Positions 23,901-33,198 of a stretch of DNA of 44,850 nt are shown piece by piece. A program made the position numbers and the translations under genes. The DNA comes from Salegentibacter lacus (GTDB lineage Bacteria; Bacteroidota; Bacteroidia; Flavobacteriales; Flavobacteriaceae), in assembly GCF_020164555.1 (NCBI RefSeq), contig NZ_JAIQZB010000025.1:1-44850 (forward strand), written 5' to 3'. The stretch's first letter is position 1. Every line of letters begins with the position of its first letter. The notes under the pieces were generated by a model, which was not told the origin of the DNA, ran no database searches, and saw only the letters and a list, made by a program, of their open reading frames with translations.

Positions 23901-25168
23901 AAACTCTAATTGTAAATACTTATGATAGGGGAGGTGCGGCGAACTCTTGTGTTAGACTGCATAAAGGTTTGTTGAAAATAGGAGTATCTTCTAAATTACT
24001 TTTGCAAAAACAAACCAAGAATGTTCCTAATAGTGAAGTTGCAGAACCACTAAAGCCTAAAATTACTAAAATTAAAAAGGCTCAGAAGGGAGTGAAGAAA
24101 ATTTTAAAGGAATTCAAATTATATTCTGAGCCTCCTCTAAAAGAAATCCCATTTGTCTGGAAAAGGTCTTCTAACCTAGAAATGTTTAGCTATCCAGAAT
24201 CCAATTACGATATTACACAAAGTTCAGGCTATGAAGAGGCAGATATTATAAACCTGCATTGGGTGGCAAATTTCTTAGACTACTCTAGTTTCTTTAAAAA
24301 GAATGAAAAACCAGTAGTTTGGACACTGCACGATATGAATCCATTTTCAGGAGGGGAGCATTATACAGAGCTTTTTAAAGGTATAGATGAAAGTGGTTAT
24401 CCCATAAAAAGGATATTATCTGATTTTGAAGAGCAAGAGTTCAAAGCAGTAATTGAAAGGAAGAAAGAGGCTATAAAAGGCTTTAAAAATTTAACGGTCG
24501 TTGCTCCATCTCAGTGGTTAGCGAATGAAGCAAGAAAAAGTGAGGTTTTTAAAGGAAGGCCTGTGCATTGTATTCCTTATGGGCTCGATCCAAAAATTTT
24601 TGCACCAAGAGATAAAGCATTTTCAAGGGAACTACTAAGTATCCCGGCGGAAAAAAAGATGGTCCTTTTTGTGGCAGACTCTACCAGTATTCCTAGAAAA
24701 GGATTTTCCTTCTTAAAAAAAGCCTTGCAGAAAATAGAAGATGAAAATATCCTCCTGTGTGCAATCGGAAGTAATAACTCCGAAATTGAGACGGATAAAA
24801 ACATCATACAATTGGGCTCAATTACCGATGAAAGATTAATGAGTGTTGCTTATTCTGCAGCTGATCTTTTTGTTATTCCATCCATAATGGACAATTTGCC
24901 AAATACGGTGATTGAATCCTTGATGTGTGGCACTCCGGTAATAGGTTTTCCTATAGGAGGAATTTCTGATATGATAATTCATGAAGAAAATGGTTTATTA
25001 ACAAGGGATATTAGTGTTGATTCTTTGGTTGAGGCCTTAAATAAATTTCTGGCTAAACCTAAAAGGTTTAACAGGGAAAAGATCAGAATGGAAGCTTTAA
25101 AAATTTATGATGAAAAAATTCAGGCCGAGAATTATAAAAACTTATTTAAAAAGATATTAAAAGGTTGA
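23897..25168 (+). CDS. GT4-family glycosyltransferase
   Basis: GT-B enzyme of 423 residues. The start TLIVNTYDRGGAANSCVRLH has the glycine-rich acceptor loop (GGAANS). VVWTLHDMNPFSGGEHY is typical of WcaL/WbcM-like GT4 proteins, and FVADSTSIPRKGFSFLKKAL begins the donor domain. DNLPNTVIESLMCGTPVIGF (about 333 on) is the donor motif, with Asp in place of the first Glu of EX7E. It is coupled to the upstream methyltransferase gene by an ATGA overlap. Confidence 0.9.
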   Translation: MKTLIVNTYDRGGAANSCVRLHKGLLKIGVSSKLLLQKQTKNVPNSEVAEPLKPKITKIKKAQKGVKKILKEFKLYSEPPLKEIPFVWKRSSNLEMFSYPESNYDITQSSGYEEADIINLHWVANFLDYSSFFKKNEKPVVWTLHDMNPFSGGEHYTELFKGIDESGYPIKRILSDFEEQEFKAVIERKKEAIKGFKNLTVVAPSQWLANEARKSEVFKGRPVHCIPYGLDPKIFAPRDKAFSRELLSIPAEKKMVLFVADSTSIPRKGFSFLKKALQKIEDENILLCAIGSNNSEIETDKNIIQLGSITDERLMSVAYSAADLFVIPSIMDNLPNTVIESLMCGTPVIGFPIGGISDMIIHEENGLLTRDISVDSLVEALNKFLAKPKRFNREKIRMEALKIYDEKIQAENYKNLFKKILKG

Positions 25169-25205
25169 TTTCTGCCTTTTCTAAATCTGATTTATTAAAA
25201 AAAAA

Positions 25206-25994
25206 ATGAAAACTGCGCCATTAATATCAATTATCACCGTGAACCTCAATAATTTTAAAGGTTTAAAAAAAACAATGGCCAGTGTTCTTGATCAAAGCTG
25301 GCAAGAGTTTGAATATATAGTTATTGACGGAGGTTCTAACGACGGAAGTAAAGATTATATCGAGTCTCAAAGCCAAAAACTGGATTATTGGGTGAGTGAG
25401 CCCGATAAGGGTGTTTATAACGCTATGAATAAGGGTGTTAAGAGGGCAGCCGGGGAATATTTGCTGTTTTTGAATAGTGGGGATCATTTCGTTAACAAGG
25501 AAGTATTAGGAGGAAATAGAAGGGAGCTTGCATTTTCTGATTTAATTTATTTTAACATTAAGGTTGTCACTAATGAGGAAACACATATTGTTTCTTATCC
25601 TGAACAATTGGGCTTCACAGATCTTTTTTATGGAACACTCTGTCATCAAGCGGTTTTTATAAAAAAAGATATTTTCAATAAGGTGGGTTTTTATGATGAA
25701 AATCTAAAAATTGTAGCAGATTGGAAATTATTTATTCTAGCGTTATTTAAATTCAATTGTAGCTATAGAAAAGTAGATAAACTTTTGACTGTTTATTATT
25801 CAGATGGTTTAAGTGCAGATTCAAAAAACGAACCTTTAATTTTATCGGAAAGGGAAGGTGTATTGCAAAATAATTTTCAAAATTTTCAATCTGAGATAGA
25901 CGAATTATGCGAATTGAGAAAAACTTTTAAATATTTAAGAAAGTCAAAAAAGATCAATATGTTAATCAAGCTCAGGTTGTTGAATAAGTTTTAG
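25206..25994 (+). CDS. GT2-family glycosyltransferase (WcaA-like)
   Basis: GT-A transferase of 262 residues. ISIITVNLNNFKGLKKTM opens the domain; DGGSNDGS (41-48) binds the nucleotide; YWVSEPDKGVYNAMNKG (61-77) is the hallmark of the PGL/WcaA-like GT2 subgroup; FLNSGDHF (88-95) is in the place of the DXD metal motif, as in that subgroup. There is no membrane segment. It sits in the plus-strand run between two GT4 genes. The acceptor and donor are not predictable. A 102-base gap follows it without a convincing gene. Confidence 0.88.
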   Translation: MKTAPLISIITVNLNNFKGLKKTMASVLDQSWQEFEYIVIDGGSNDGSKDYIESQSQKLDYWVSEPDKGVYNAMNKGVKRAAGEYLLFLNSGDHFVNKEVLGGNRRELAFSDLIYFNIKVVTNEETHIVSYPEQLGFTDLFYGTLCHQAVFIKKDIFNKVGFYDENLKIVADWKLFILALFKFNCSYRKVDKLLTVYYSDGLSADSKNEPLILSEREGVLQNNFQNFQSEIDELCELRKTFKYLRKSKKINMLIKLRLLNKF

Positions 25995-26096
25995 GATAGA
26001 ACTAAATAATGCTTTCAATCACATTAATACTCAAAGCAAGGCTTCAAAAATGGATAAAGATTATCGTATGGAATATTACAGTGAAGCGCAATTAGA

Positions 26097-27218
26097 ATGA
26101 AGTTATTAATAGCAACTCCATATCTTAGAGTAATCGGAGGCACCGAAATAGAGACGCTCATTACTGCTCGGGAATTGGCTTCATCTGGAATTTTTTCAGA
26201 AGTATTAATTTTTAGTCCAAAACCAATTGAACACAGCCATTTAAAGGAGTTGGTATGCGGTAGAAATATATCCTTTCATTCTTATCCTTCTTTTTTTTGG
26301 AATCAAAATGTGAAAAATATTAATAATCAACTTAAAAGTCGATTAAAATTAAAAACTTCTCCTTTAGAGTATTTCTACTGGAAATTCATAGCTTCAAAAG
26401 GCGTGAATAAAATAATTTTTCTTTCTTCAACCGGTCAAAACTTCTATTTACCGATTCTTAATTTTTTTGATTTAAGGAATTGCTTTATTAAGTATACTGT
26501 GGTTTACGATGAAGCTATGCCTTCCTGGAAGAAAAAAATCCTGAGAAAACTTAAGTGGAATATCGTAATGAGTAAAAACCATCAAGCATACCTTCAAAAG
26601 GAATTAAAGATTAAAAATGCGGTGGTACAGGATATAATTATAGCTAATGAAGAAGCCTTACTTAACACCAATTCTATAAGAAAATTCACTTTTGGAATTC
26701 TTTCCCGGATTTCAAGGGAGAAGCAAATTCAGGATGCCATATTGTTAGTAAAAAAATTAAAGATCAATGGTATAAGCACCAGTTTACTTATTCAGGGAGA
26801 GGGTGACCAGGATTATTTTAAAGAGTTGCTTAAATTAGTGGAGGAAGCAAATTTAGAAGAAGAAATTACGTTGATTAATAAAAGTATTCCACCCAATCAG
26901 TCGCATGAATTTTATGGTAAAATCTCCTTCTTCCTTATTACTTCCAAACATGAAACGGGACCGATGACCGGCTTAGAAGCAATTGCCGCAGGAGTGCCGG
27001 TTTTATCATACAATGTGGGAGCTATGAAAGAAAGACTATCGAGGCATTCTTATCTTGTAGTAGAAAACTTTCAGGAATTAATAGGATTAGCAACTCAATT
27101 AATAACTTTGGAAGAAAAGGATTATAAATCGCTAGCTCATTCCCTAAGGCAACATTATAAATCTGAATGTTCAAACGATTTAAAGATTAAAAAATTAGAA
27201 AAGCTAATTCTAAAATAG
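26097..27218 (+). CDS. GT4-family glycosyltransferase
   Basis: GT-B enzyme of 373 residues. ATPYLRVIGGTEIETLITAREL gives the usual N-terminal glycine loop (GGTE), FGILSRISREKQIQDAILL starts the donor domain and ETGPMTGLEAIAAGVPVLSY has the complete EX7E motif (Glu about 285 and 293). It probably acts at the cytoplasmic face on the lipid-linked chain. The next gene, GT2, starts 10 bases after its stop. Confidence 0.9.
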   Translation: MKLLIATPYLRVIGGTEIETLITARELASSGIFSEVLIFSPKPIEHSHLKELVCGRNISFHSYPSFFWNQNVKNINNQLKSRLKLKTSPLEYFYWKFIASKGVNKIIFLSSTGQNFYLPILNFFDLRNCFIKYTVVYDEAMPSWKKKILRKLKWNIVMSKNHQAYLQKELKIKNAVVQDIIIANEEALLNTNSIRKFTFGILSRISREKQIQDAILLVKKLKINGISTSLLIQGEGDQDYFKELLKLVEEANLEEEITLINKSIPPNQSHEFYGKISFFLITSKHETGPMTGLEAIAAGVPVLSYNVGAMKERLSRHSYLVVENFQELIGLATQLITLEEKDYKSLAHSLRQHYKSECSNDLKIKKLEKLILK

Positions 27219-27228
27219 AATAGAAAAA

Positions 27229-28062
27229 ATGGAAGGTTTGGTTTCAGTAGTTATTCCCTGTTTTAATGATGCAGAATACATAGAGCAGGCCTTGCAGTCA
27301 GTTCTGGACCAAACTTATAATGACAAAGAAATTATAATTGTTGATGATGGTTCTAACGAAGCAACAAAAAAGGTTCTCAGCAAACTGGAAAGTAAAATCA
27401 ATCTTTTACTTGTTCAGGACAACAAAGGTCCGAGTGCTGCGAGGAACTATGGGATTTCCTGTGCAAAAGGAAAATTCATTTTAACTCTTGATGCCGATGA
27501 TTATTTTGAATCAACTTTTATTTCTAAAGCTTTAGAAGTTATGAAAGCTAATCCTAAAGTAGGTATGGTTACTTGTAAGGCATTAACTTTTAATGAGCAG
27601 GGCCCTCTCGGCCAAATACTGCCCAAAGGAGGGAATGCTAATGACCTCCTATACAGAAACGGGGCTATAGCTAGTTCATTGATTAAAAAAGAAGCCTGGG
27701 CCGAATCCGGTGGTTATGATGAAGAAATGGTAGAGGGTTATGAGGATTGGGACTTCAATATCTCTATTACTAAAATAGGGTGGAAAATTTACGTTATTGA
27801 TGAATTTCTTTTTAATTACAGGGTAAAATCCGGGTCAAGAAATGAGATAGCAAATCTGGAGCATAAACAAGACTTGATGGCTTATATTTATATAAAACAC
27901 CAAGATCTTTTCATAAAAGATTACGAGAAAAACATTCAACATGTTTTTTTAAAAATAAAGGAGGCCGAAAGAGAAAAAATCAAAATAAAAAATAGCATTG
28001 CCTTTAAGGTCGGAAACAAAATTTTGAAAACATTCAATTTTATTTTGAATAAAAAGAAATAA
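27229..28062 (+). CDS. GT2-family glycosyltransferase, paralogue of 29069-29923
   Basis: GT-A transferase of 277 residues. VSVVIPCFNDAEYIEQAL opens it, VDDGSNEATKK binds the nucleotide, LDADDYF (87-93) carries the DXD metal site, and YDEEMVEGYEDWDFNISI is the ED motif that supplies the catalytic base. The sequence aligns with the GT2 at 29069-29923 from end to end, including the basic C-terminal tail. The two flank the GT11 gene, so they look like products of an internal duplication that then diverged. Confidence 0.9.
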   Translation: MEGLVSVVIPCFNDAEYIEQALQSVLDQTYNDKEIIIVDDGSNEATKKVLSKLESKINLLLVQDNKGPSAARNYGISCAKGKFILTLDADDYFESTFISKALEVMKANPKVGMVTCKALTFNEQGPLGQILPKGGNANDLLYRNGAIASSLIKKEAWAESGGYDEEMVEGYEDWDFNISITKIGWKIYVIDEFLFNYRVKSGSRNEIANLEHKQDLMAYIYIKHQDLFIKDYEKNIQHVFLKIKEAEREKIKIKNSIAFKVGNKILKTFNFILNKKK

Positions 28063-28104
28063 CTTTTTTAATTAGAATAGGGAAAACAAAAGGGACATTT
28101 TTAA

Positions 28105-29013
28105 GTGAAAAGAAGTAGCGAGAATATTATTTTGCTGGAGCTTTTGGGCGGTTTGGGGAATCAAATGTTCCAATATGCAACTGCTCGGGTTTTGGCAAAA
28201 AGAAATAAATCAATTATTCTTTTAGATGACAGCTTTTACTCAAAAAAAACAGGGAATCTTCAAAAATTTCCTCGCCAATTAGACTTGAAAATTTTTGATA
28301 AATCTTTACTAATTGTAACTGCGTTACAGAAGAAAAAATTTACAGAACTTTCATTCCATAATCGTATAAAGAAAAAACTGGGATTTAACTATCCTAAAAT
28401 CTATAAAGAACCTACATTCAGGTTTAATGATCAATTATTTCAAATGAGTAGTCCAGTATATTTGAAGGGATATTTCCAGAGTTACAAATACTTTGAAAAC
28501 GAAGAAAAATTCATTCAGGGTCTTTTTGTATTTCCTGAAGAATATCTTAATAAAAATGATAGGGAGTTAAAAGATTATATATGTAACCAAAAAACAGTTT
28601 CTATTCATATAAGAAGAGGAGATTATGTAGAAAATCAACAAACTCAAGAATTTCATGGCAATTGTACTCTGGAATATTATAATAAAGCTATACTGCACCT
28701 TACTAAACAGTTTGATAATCTTAATTTGATATTTTTCTCTGATGATATTGCTTGGGTAAAAGAAAACTTTAAAGCTATATCACACAAAAAACTTTTTATA
28801 ACCGGGAATGAAAATCAAAACAGTTGGAAGGATATGTATTTAATGAGCCTATGTAATCATCACATTATTGCAAATAGCTCTTTTAGCTGGTGGGGTGCTT
28901 GGCTAAATAAAAAGCCAGGCAAACAGGTTATAGCTCCAGCAAAGTGGTTTTCAAATACTGAACAGGAGAAAAAAACAGTAGATTTAATTCCCCCCGGTTG
29001 GCTTCGTATTTGA
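28105..29013 (+). CDS. GT11 alpha-1,2-fucosyltransferase-family protein
   Basis: GT11 enzymes transfer L-fucose from GDP-fucose, most often in alpha-1,2 linkage to galactose. All family marks are present in the 302 residues: GGLGNQMFQYA (15-25), HIRRGDY (168-174) for GDP binding, and NSSFSWWGAW (257-266). The start is GTG at 28105; no ATG lies before the first motif. The gmd-fcl pair at 7.5-9.6 kb provides the donor, which supports the call. The linkage and acceptor are known only for the family, not for this protein; a few GT11 members use other sugars. Confidence 0.93.
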   Translation: MKRSSENIILLELLGGLGNQMFQYATARVLAKRNKSIILLDDSFYSKKTGNLQKFPRQLDLKIFDKSLLIVTALQKKKFTELSFHNRIKKKLGFNYPKIYKEPTFRFNDQLFQMSSPVYLKGYFQSYKYFENEEKFIQGLFVFPEEYLNKNDRELKDYICNQKTVSIHIRRGDYVENQQTQEFHGNCTLEYYNKAILHLTKQFDNLNLIFFSDDIAWVKENFKAISHKKLFITGNENQNSWKDMYLMSLCNHHIIANSSFSWWGAWLNKKPGKQVIAPAKWFSNTEQEKKTVDLIPPGWLRI

Positions 29014-29068
29014 TATTTTAGTTAAAACCTTTTTAAAAGAAATTAAAATTGACCATTTTGTAATTCTA

Positions 29069-29923
29069 ATGCAACAAAAACTTCCTTTATTATCTATAAT
29101 AATTCCCTGTTATAATGACCTCCATTTTATACAAAAGAGTGTGGATTCAGCCCTTGGGCAAACCTATCCCAATAAGGAGATAATTATTATTGATGACGGC
29201 TCAAATAATGCAACGAAAGAGATTTTACGGGGAATAGAACCGATGGTCGATTTACTAATTACCCAGGAAAATAAGGGTTTGAGCTCTGCCCGAAACGCCG
29301 GCATAAAAAAAGCCAGGGGAGAATATATTTTGGTATTAGATTCAGATGATTTTTTTGAACCCCAATTTGCTGAACGTGCCCTAGAGATTATTATCAGTAA
29401 TCCTCAGAAGTATAAAATTATTACATGTCAGGCACATAGGTTTAATAAGAAAGGTACAATTGATATTTTCACCCCTAAAGGTGGAAATATTAAAGCTTTT
29501 CTGTTTTCAAATTCAGCTATTGGAAATTCTTTATTTAAAAAAGCAGATTGGGAAAGTGTTGATGGATATGATGAAAAAATGACAAATGGGTATGAAGACT
29601 GGGAGTTTTTTATTCGTTTATTGAAAGAGGGAGGAGAAGCATTTGTTATTTTAGAACCATGGTTTAATTACAGGCAAAAAGAAAATTCGATGAGGTTGGA
29701 AGCCAACAAAGTAAAATTTGACCTATGGGAATATATTTTTCTGAAACATTCTGATCTGTATAAAAACTATTTCGATCTTTATACTAGAAATTTCCTTACA
29801 AAATTAAAGGAAGAAGAGCGAGAAAAAATAAAAAATACAGCACGTCTGGAATTCAGACTAGGAAATGCTATTTTAAAACCATTGAGAATTCTAAAATCTC
29901 AATTAAAATGGAGGATGAAATGA
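29069..29923 (+). CDS. GT2-family glycosyltransferase, paralogue of 27229-28062
   Basis: GT-A transferase of 284 residues. LSIIIPCYNDLHFIQKSV, IIDDGSNNATK, LDSDDFF with the DSDD metal site (91-94), and YDEKMTNGYEDWEFFIRL are visible. It matches the GT2 upstream of the GT11 gene over the full length. It overlaps the next gene by 4 bases if that starts at 29920. Confidence 0.9.
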   Translation: MQQKLPLLSIIIPCYNDLHFIQKSVDSALGQTYPNKEIIIIDDGSNNATKEILRGIEPMVDLLITQENKGLSSARNAGIKKARGEYILVLDSDDFFEPQFAERALEIIISNPQKYKIITCQAHRFNKKGTIDIFTPKGGNIKAFLFSNSAIGNSLFKKADWESVDGYDEKMTNGYEDWEFFIRLLKEGGEAFVILEPWFNYRQKENSMRLEANKVKFDLWEYIFLKHSDLYKNYFDLYTRNFLTKLKEEEREKIKNTARLEFRLGNAILKPLRILKSQLKWRMK

Positions 29924-30849
29924 GACCTGAGGGATCAATTATAATGGCTACTTATAACAGGGCTCATCTAATTAGTGAAAGTTTGTTGGCCATAAAAGCT
30001 CAAACATTTACCAATTGGGAATGTATAATTATTGATGACGGAAGCATTGATGAAACCTTGGAAACGGTGAAGAAATTTACAGACACTGACTTCCGTTTTA
30101 AGTATTTTACGCGAAATAAAAAATATAAAAAAGGCTTACCGGGATGTCGAAACCAGGGTCTTGATGTAGCGAAAGGAAAATATATAGTCTTTTTTGACGA
30201 TGATGATATCTCACATCCTCAATTACTGGAGTTGGCTTTAATAAATTTAAGTAAAAAAAAATATGATTTTTGTCGTTATGAACGGTCTACTTTCAGAGGA
30301 AAGTTTGAAAAGGAATTTGAATATTTGAAAGACTCTAATACCCGGGAAATAACCATCCAAAATTTAGACGCAATTATTAAAAATGAATTACCCTTTAACT
30401 CCTGTCAGGTGGTTTGGAAGAAATCTAGTATTTCTAATGAACGATTTGAAGAAAGCCTTATGTTTGCTGAGGAGTGGGAATTTTATACCCGGTTATTATT
30501 AAAAGGTTTAAAAGGAATTTCAATTGATAAAGTTCTTTATTTCGGCAGAAAGCATCCGGAATCTAATACGGGAGAGTTTTTTAGAAGAAATCCAGTTAGA
30601 ATTAATTCACAAAATAAAGCAGCTATTTTGATAATAAAAAATCTAAATTCAAAAGATTTATTTACTGAAAAACATAAAATTTTCTTTCTGAGAATGGGAT
30701 TTAATTTGAAATCTTTAACTGTTATAAAAAGAAGTCTTGATGCCGCAGGGTCTAATTCTTTTGAAAAGTTGAAGTATCAGTTAGGTTATAAATTCTACCC
30801 TTTTTTAAAACCCATTTTTCACCTTAAAAGCAAAATATTAAAAAATTAA
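29920..30849 (+). CDS. GT2-family glycosyltransferase
   Basis: GT-A transferase. GSIIMATYNRAHLISESL starts the fold, IIDDGSIDETL binds the nucleotide, VFFDDDDISHP has the metal site, and FAEEWEFYTRLLLKG gives the ED-like catalytic segment. I chose the ATG at 29920, which overlaps the previous stop as ATGA and starts four residues before the fold (309 residues); an ATG at 29908 would add four residues. The tail is basic. It ends with TAATG, sharing one base with the epimerase gene. Confidence 0.87.
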   Translation: MRPEGSIIMATYNRAHLISESLLAIKAQTFTNWECIIIDDGSIDETLETVKKFTDTDFRFKYFTRNKKYKKGLPGCRNQGLDVAKGKYIVFFDDDDISHPQLLELALINLSKKKYDFCRYERSTFRGKFEKEFEYLKDSNTREITIQNLDAIIKNELPFNSCQVVWKKSSISNERFEESLMFAEEWEFYTRLLLKGLKGISIDKVLYFGRKHPESNTGEFFRRNPVRINSQNKAAILIIKNLNSKDLFTEKHKIFFLRMGFNLKSLTVIKRSLDAAGSNSFEKLKYQLGYKFYPFLKPIFHLKSKILKN

Positions 30850-31952
30850 TGGTATTACTGTGTTTTGGCACCCGGCCAGAAGCTATTAAAATGGCTCCTG
30901 TACTATATGAATTAAAAAGGCAAAAACTTAATTTTAGGGTTTGTGTAACTGCACAACACCGGGAAATGCTCGATCAGGTATTGGGTTTTTTTGAAATTAT
31001 CCCTGATTACGATTTAGACCTGATGAAACAAAACCAAAACTTAAATTTGCTTAGCGCTGATATTGTCTCGGAAATTGATAAAGTTTTTGAAGAAATTTGT
31101 CCTGATATTGTTTTAGTTCAGGGTGATACTACTACAGCTTTTATAGCTTCCCTAGCCGCTTTTAATAGGCGAATAAAAATAGGTCATATCGAAGCCGGGT
31201 TGCGCACAGGGAATCTAAAATCTCCATTTCCGGAAGAAGGAAACCGACAACTTATTAGTCGGATTGCTGATTATAATTTCGCCCCTACTTTAATGGCTAA
31301 AAATAATTTATTGAAAGAGGCTGTCCCTGAAGAAAAAATAATTGTAACCGGTAACACTATTGTTGATGCGCTATTAATTGCCAAATCTAAAATAGCAGTT
31401 GGTTATTTGAGTGAAAAAATAAGGGAATTTCAGGTTTTGCTTCGGAAAGATAAAAAACTAATTCTAGTGACAGGACATCGTAGAGAAAATTTTGGCAAAG
31501 GTCTGGAAGCTGTCTGCCAGGCACTCTTGGAAATAGCTAAACGTGATGATGTGCAAATCATTTTCCCGGTACATTTGAATCCGACAGTAGAAAAAACCGT
31601 ATATGAGTTGTTAGACCATAATCCAAACATAAACCTGATTAAACCTGTTAATTATCCTTCATTTATCTGGTTAATGATGGAGTCAGATCTAATAATATCA
31701 GATTCCGGTGGAATTCAGGAAGAAGCTCCAAGTCTTAAAAAGCCTGTAATCGTTACGAGAGAAACGACAGAGAGAGCGGAAGGAGTAGAAGCAGGATTCT
31801 TCATTTTAACGGGAACGTCAAAAAAGAAAATTATTACTGAGGCTTTTAGGCTTTTGGATGCTCCCATGAGCTTTAGCGGAAAGCAAAATCCATTTGGAGA
31901 TGGGAAGGCTGCCGAGAAGGTTGTGAATTTCTTAATTGGCAAAAATGTCTAA
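30849..31952 (+). CDS. wecB: UDP-N-acetylglucosamine 2-epimerase, non-hydrolysing
   Basis: WecB interconverts UDP-GlcNAc and UDP-ManNAc. FGTRPEAIKMAPV (6-18), QGDTTT (91-96), HIEAGLRT (113-120), HRRENFGKGLE and SDSGGIQEEAPSL are diagnostic and complete. The length, 367 residues, is normal; the N-terminus is a few residues shorter than common. No UDP-ManNAc dehydrogenase (WecC) is in the window, so ManNAc itself may be added to the glycan. The window also has a hydrolysing 2-epimerase (neuC), so two products may be drawn from the same UDP-GlcNAc pool. Confidence 0.95.
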   Translation: MVLLCFGTRPEAIKMAPVLYELKRQKLNFRVCVTAQHREMLDQVLGFFEIIPDYDLDLMKQNQNLNLLSADIVSEIDKVFEEICPDIVLVQGDTTTAFIASLAAFNRRIKIGHIEAGLRTGNLKSPFPEEGNRQLISRIADYNFAPTLMAKNNLLKEAVPEEKIIVTGNTIVDALLIAKSKIAVGYLSEKIREFQVLLRKDKKLILVTGHRRENFGKGLEAVCQALLEIAKRDDVQIIFPVHLNPTVEKTVYELLDHNPNINLIKPVNYPSFIWLMMESDLIISDSGGIQEEAPSLKKPVIVTRETTERAEGVEAGFFILTGTSKKKIITEAFRLLDAPMSFSGKQNPFGDGKAAEKVVNFLIGKNV

Positions 31953-33198
31953 AATCCAAAAGAAAATACTTATTGTGGTTGAATCAATTGACATTGAGGA
32001 TAGCAGTGGCTCTAAGGCAAATGTTGCGTTAATTCAAAATCTTTATAAGGCCGGTTTTGAAATACTCGTCTACCATTATACAAGAAAAGAAATTCAGATT
32101 GATGATATTCAATGTATAAGTATAAGGGAAAATCGGCGTAGCTTTCTGTTTTTCCTAAGTCGTATAGAGCGTCAAATCAGGTATAAAACAGGCTGGAAGT
32201 TTAATAAGTATATTGAGCAGCTATTTGGTTTTTCTTTTACATTATTCAACGATCGAAATAGTATCGTAACTGGATTAAAAAAACTGGAAAACTTTGAGCC
32301 TGATCTTGTTCTCACTTTAAGCAAGGGGGGTAGTTTTAGACCCCACCATGCGCTTTTAAAAATTCCAGAATATCATGCCAGGTGGATGGCCTATATTCAT
32401 GATCCTTATCCTTTTGCCTATTTTCCCAGACCTTATGATTATGTAGAGCCGGGGCATCAACAAAAAAGAAACTTTATGAGTGCGGTGGGTATGAAAGCAA
32501 AATTTGTTGCCTACCCTAGCGAGCTACTGGCGGAATGGATGGAGAGTTATTACCAGTCCATGGAAGGAAAAAAAATTATAATTCCTCATCAGATATTAGA
32601 CAAAATAGAAGATGAAATAGAAGAACTACCTGATTTTTTTGATCCTGAAAAATTTAATATACTTCACGCCGGAACACTTTTATGGGGCAGGAGTCCAATG
32701 GGACTTGTAAAGGGATTTTTAAAGTTTCTGGAATGGTATCCCGAAGCAAAGAGAATTGCCATGCTTTTCTTTATCGGCGGTAAAAATTATTATACAGAAG
32801 AGCTTGAAAAAATTAGTAGTAATTACCCGGAAATATTTATTAGCAAGGATTATCTTCCTTTTGCTATTACTCAAGCTTTGCAAGCCCAATCTTCGGTAAA
32901 TGTTATTTTAGAAGCTAAAGGGCCTATTAGTCCATTCTTACCCGGAAAGTTTCCACACTGTATTCAAGCAGGGAAGCCTATCCTTTTATTAGGTCCTTAT
33001 TATAGTGAGAGTAAAAGATTGTTAGGCGATCATTACAAGTATCACGCTGAGATTGATGAAGTTGAAAAAATTTCAAAACTTATTGCAGTACTTTATGAAA
33101 ATTGGAAATTAGACCCCAATTCAAAAATAATGTGGGATGATTTGAGCAAATATTTATCCTCTGCCAATTTTACATCAACTTTAAAAACTAATTTATGA
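31945..33198 (+). CDS. Putative GT4-like glycosyltransferase
   Basis: A 417-residue protein without membrane segments. The N-terminus ILIVVESIDIEDSSGSKANVA resembles the acceptor loop of GT-B enzymes, and WMAYIHDPYPFAYFPRPYDY and FNILHAGTLLWGRSPMGLVKG fit the first domain and the domain linker. The usual GT4 EX7E motif is not plain; GPISPFLPGKFPHCIQAGKP takes its place. I prefer the ATG at 31945 over the TTG at 31936; the overlap with wecB is then 8 bases. It overlaps the next gene as ATGA. It is probably a glycosyltransferase, but the donor is unknown. Confidence 0.7.
   Translation: MSKIQKKILIVVESIDIEDSSGSKANVALIQNLYKAGFEILVYHYTRKEIQIDDIQCISIRENRRSFLFFLSRIERQIRYKTGWKFNKYIEQLFGFSFTLFNDRNSIVTGLKKLENFEPDLVLTLSKGGSFRPHHALLKIPEYHARWMAYIHDPYPFAYFPRPYDYVEPGHQQKRNFMSAVGMKAKFVAYPSELLAEWMESYYQSMEGKKIIIPHQILDKIEDEIEELPDFFDPEKFNILHAGTLLWGRSPMGLVKGFLKFLEWYPEAKRIAMLFFIGGKNYYTEELEKISSNYPEIFISKDYLPFAITQALQAQSSVNVILEAKGPISPFLPGKFPHCIQAGKPILLLGPYYSESKRLLGDHYKYHAEIDEVEKISKLIAVLYENWKLDPNSKIMWDDLSKYLSSANFTSTLKTNL

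Noticed and set aside
26009-26095. 28-codon frame starting MLSITLILKARLQKW in the gap between a GT2 and a GT4 gene
   Set aside because: Could be a remnant of a membrane protein or acyltransferase, but it is too short and without motif; another 16-codon frame overlaps it. Not enough to call.
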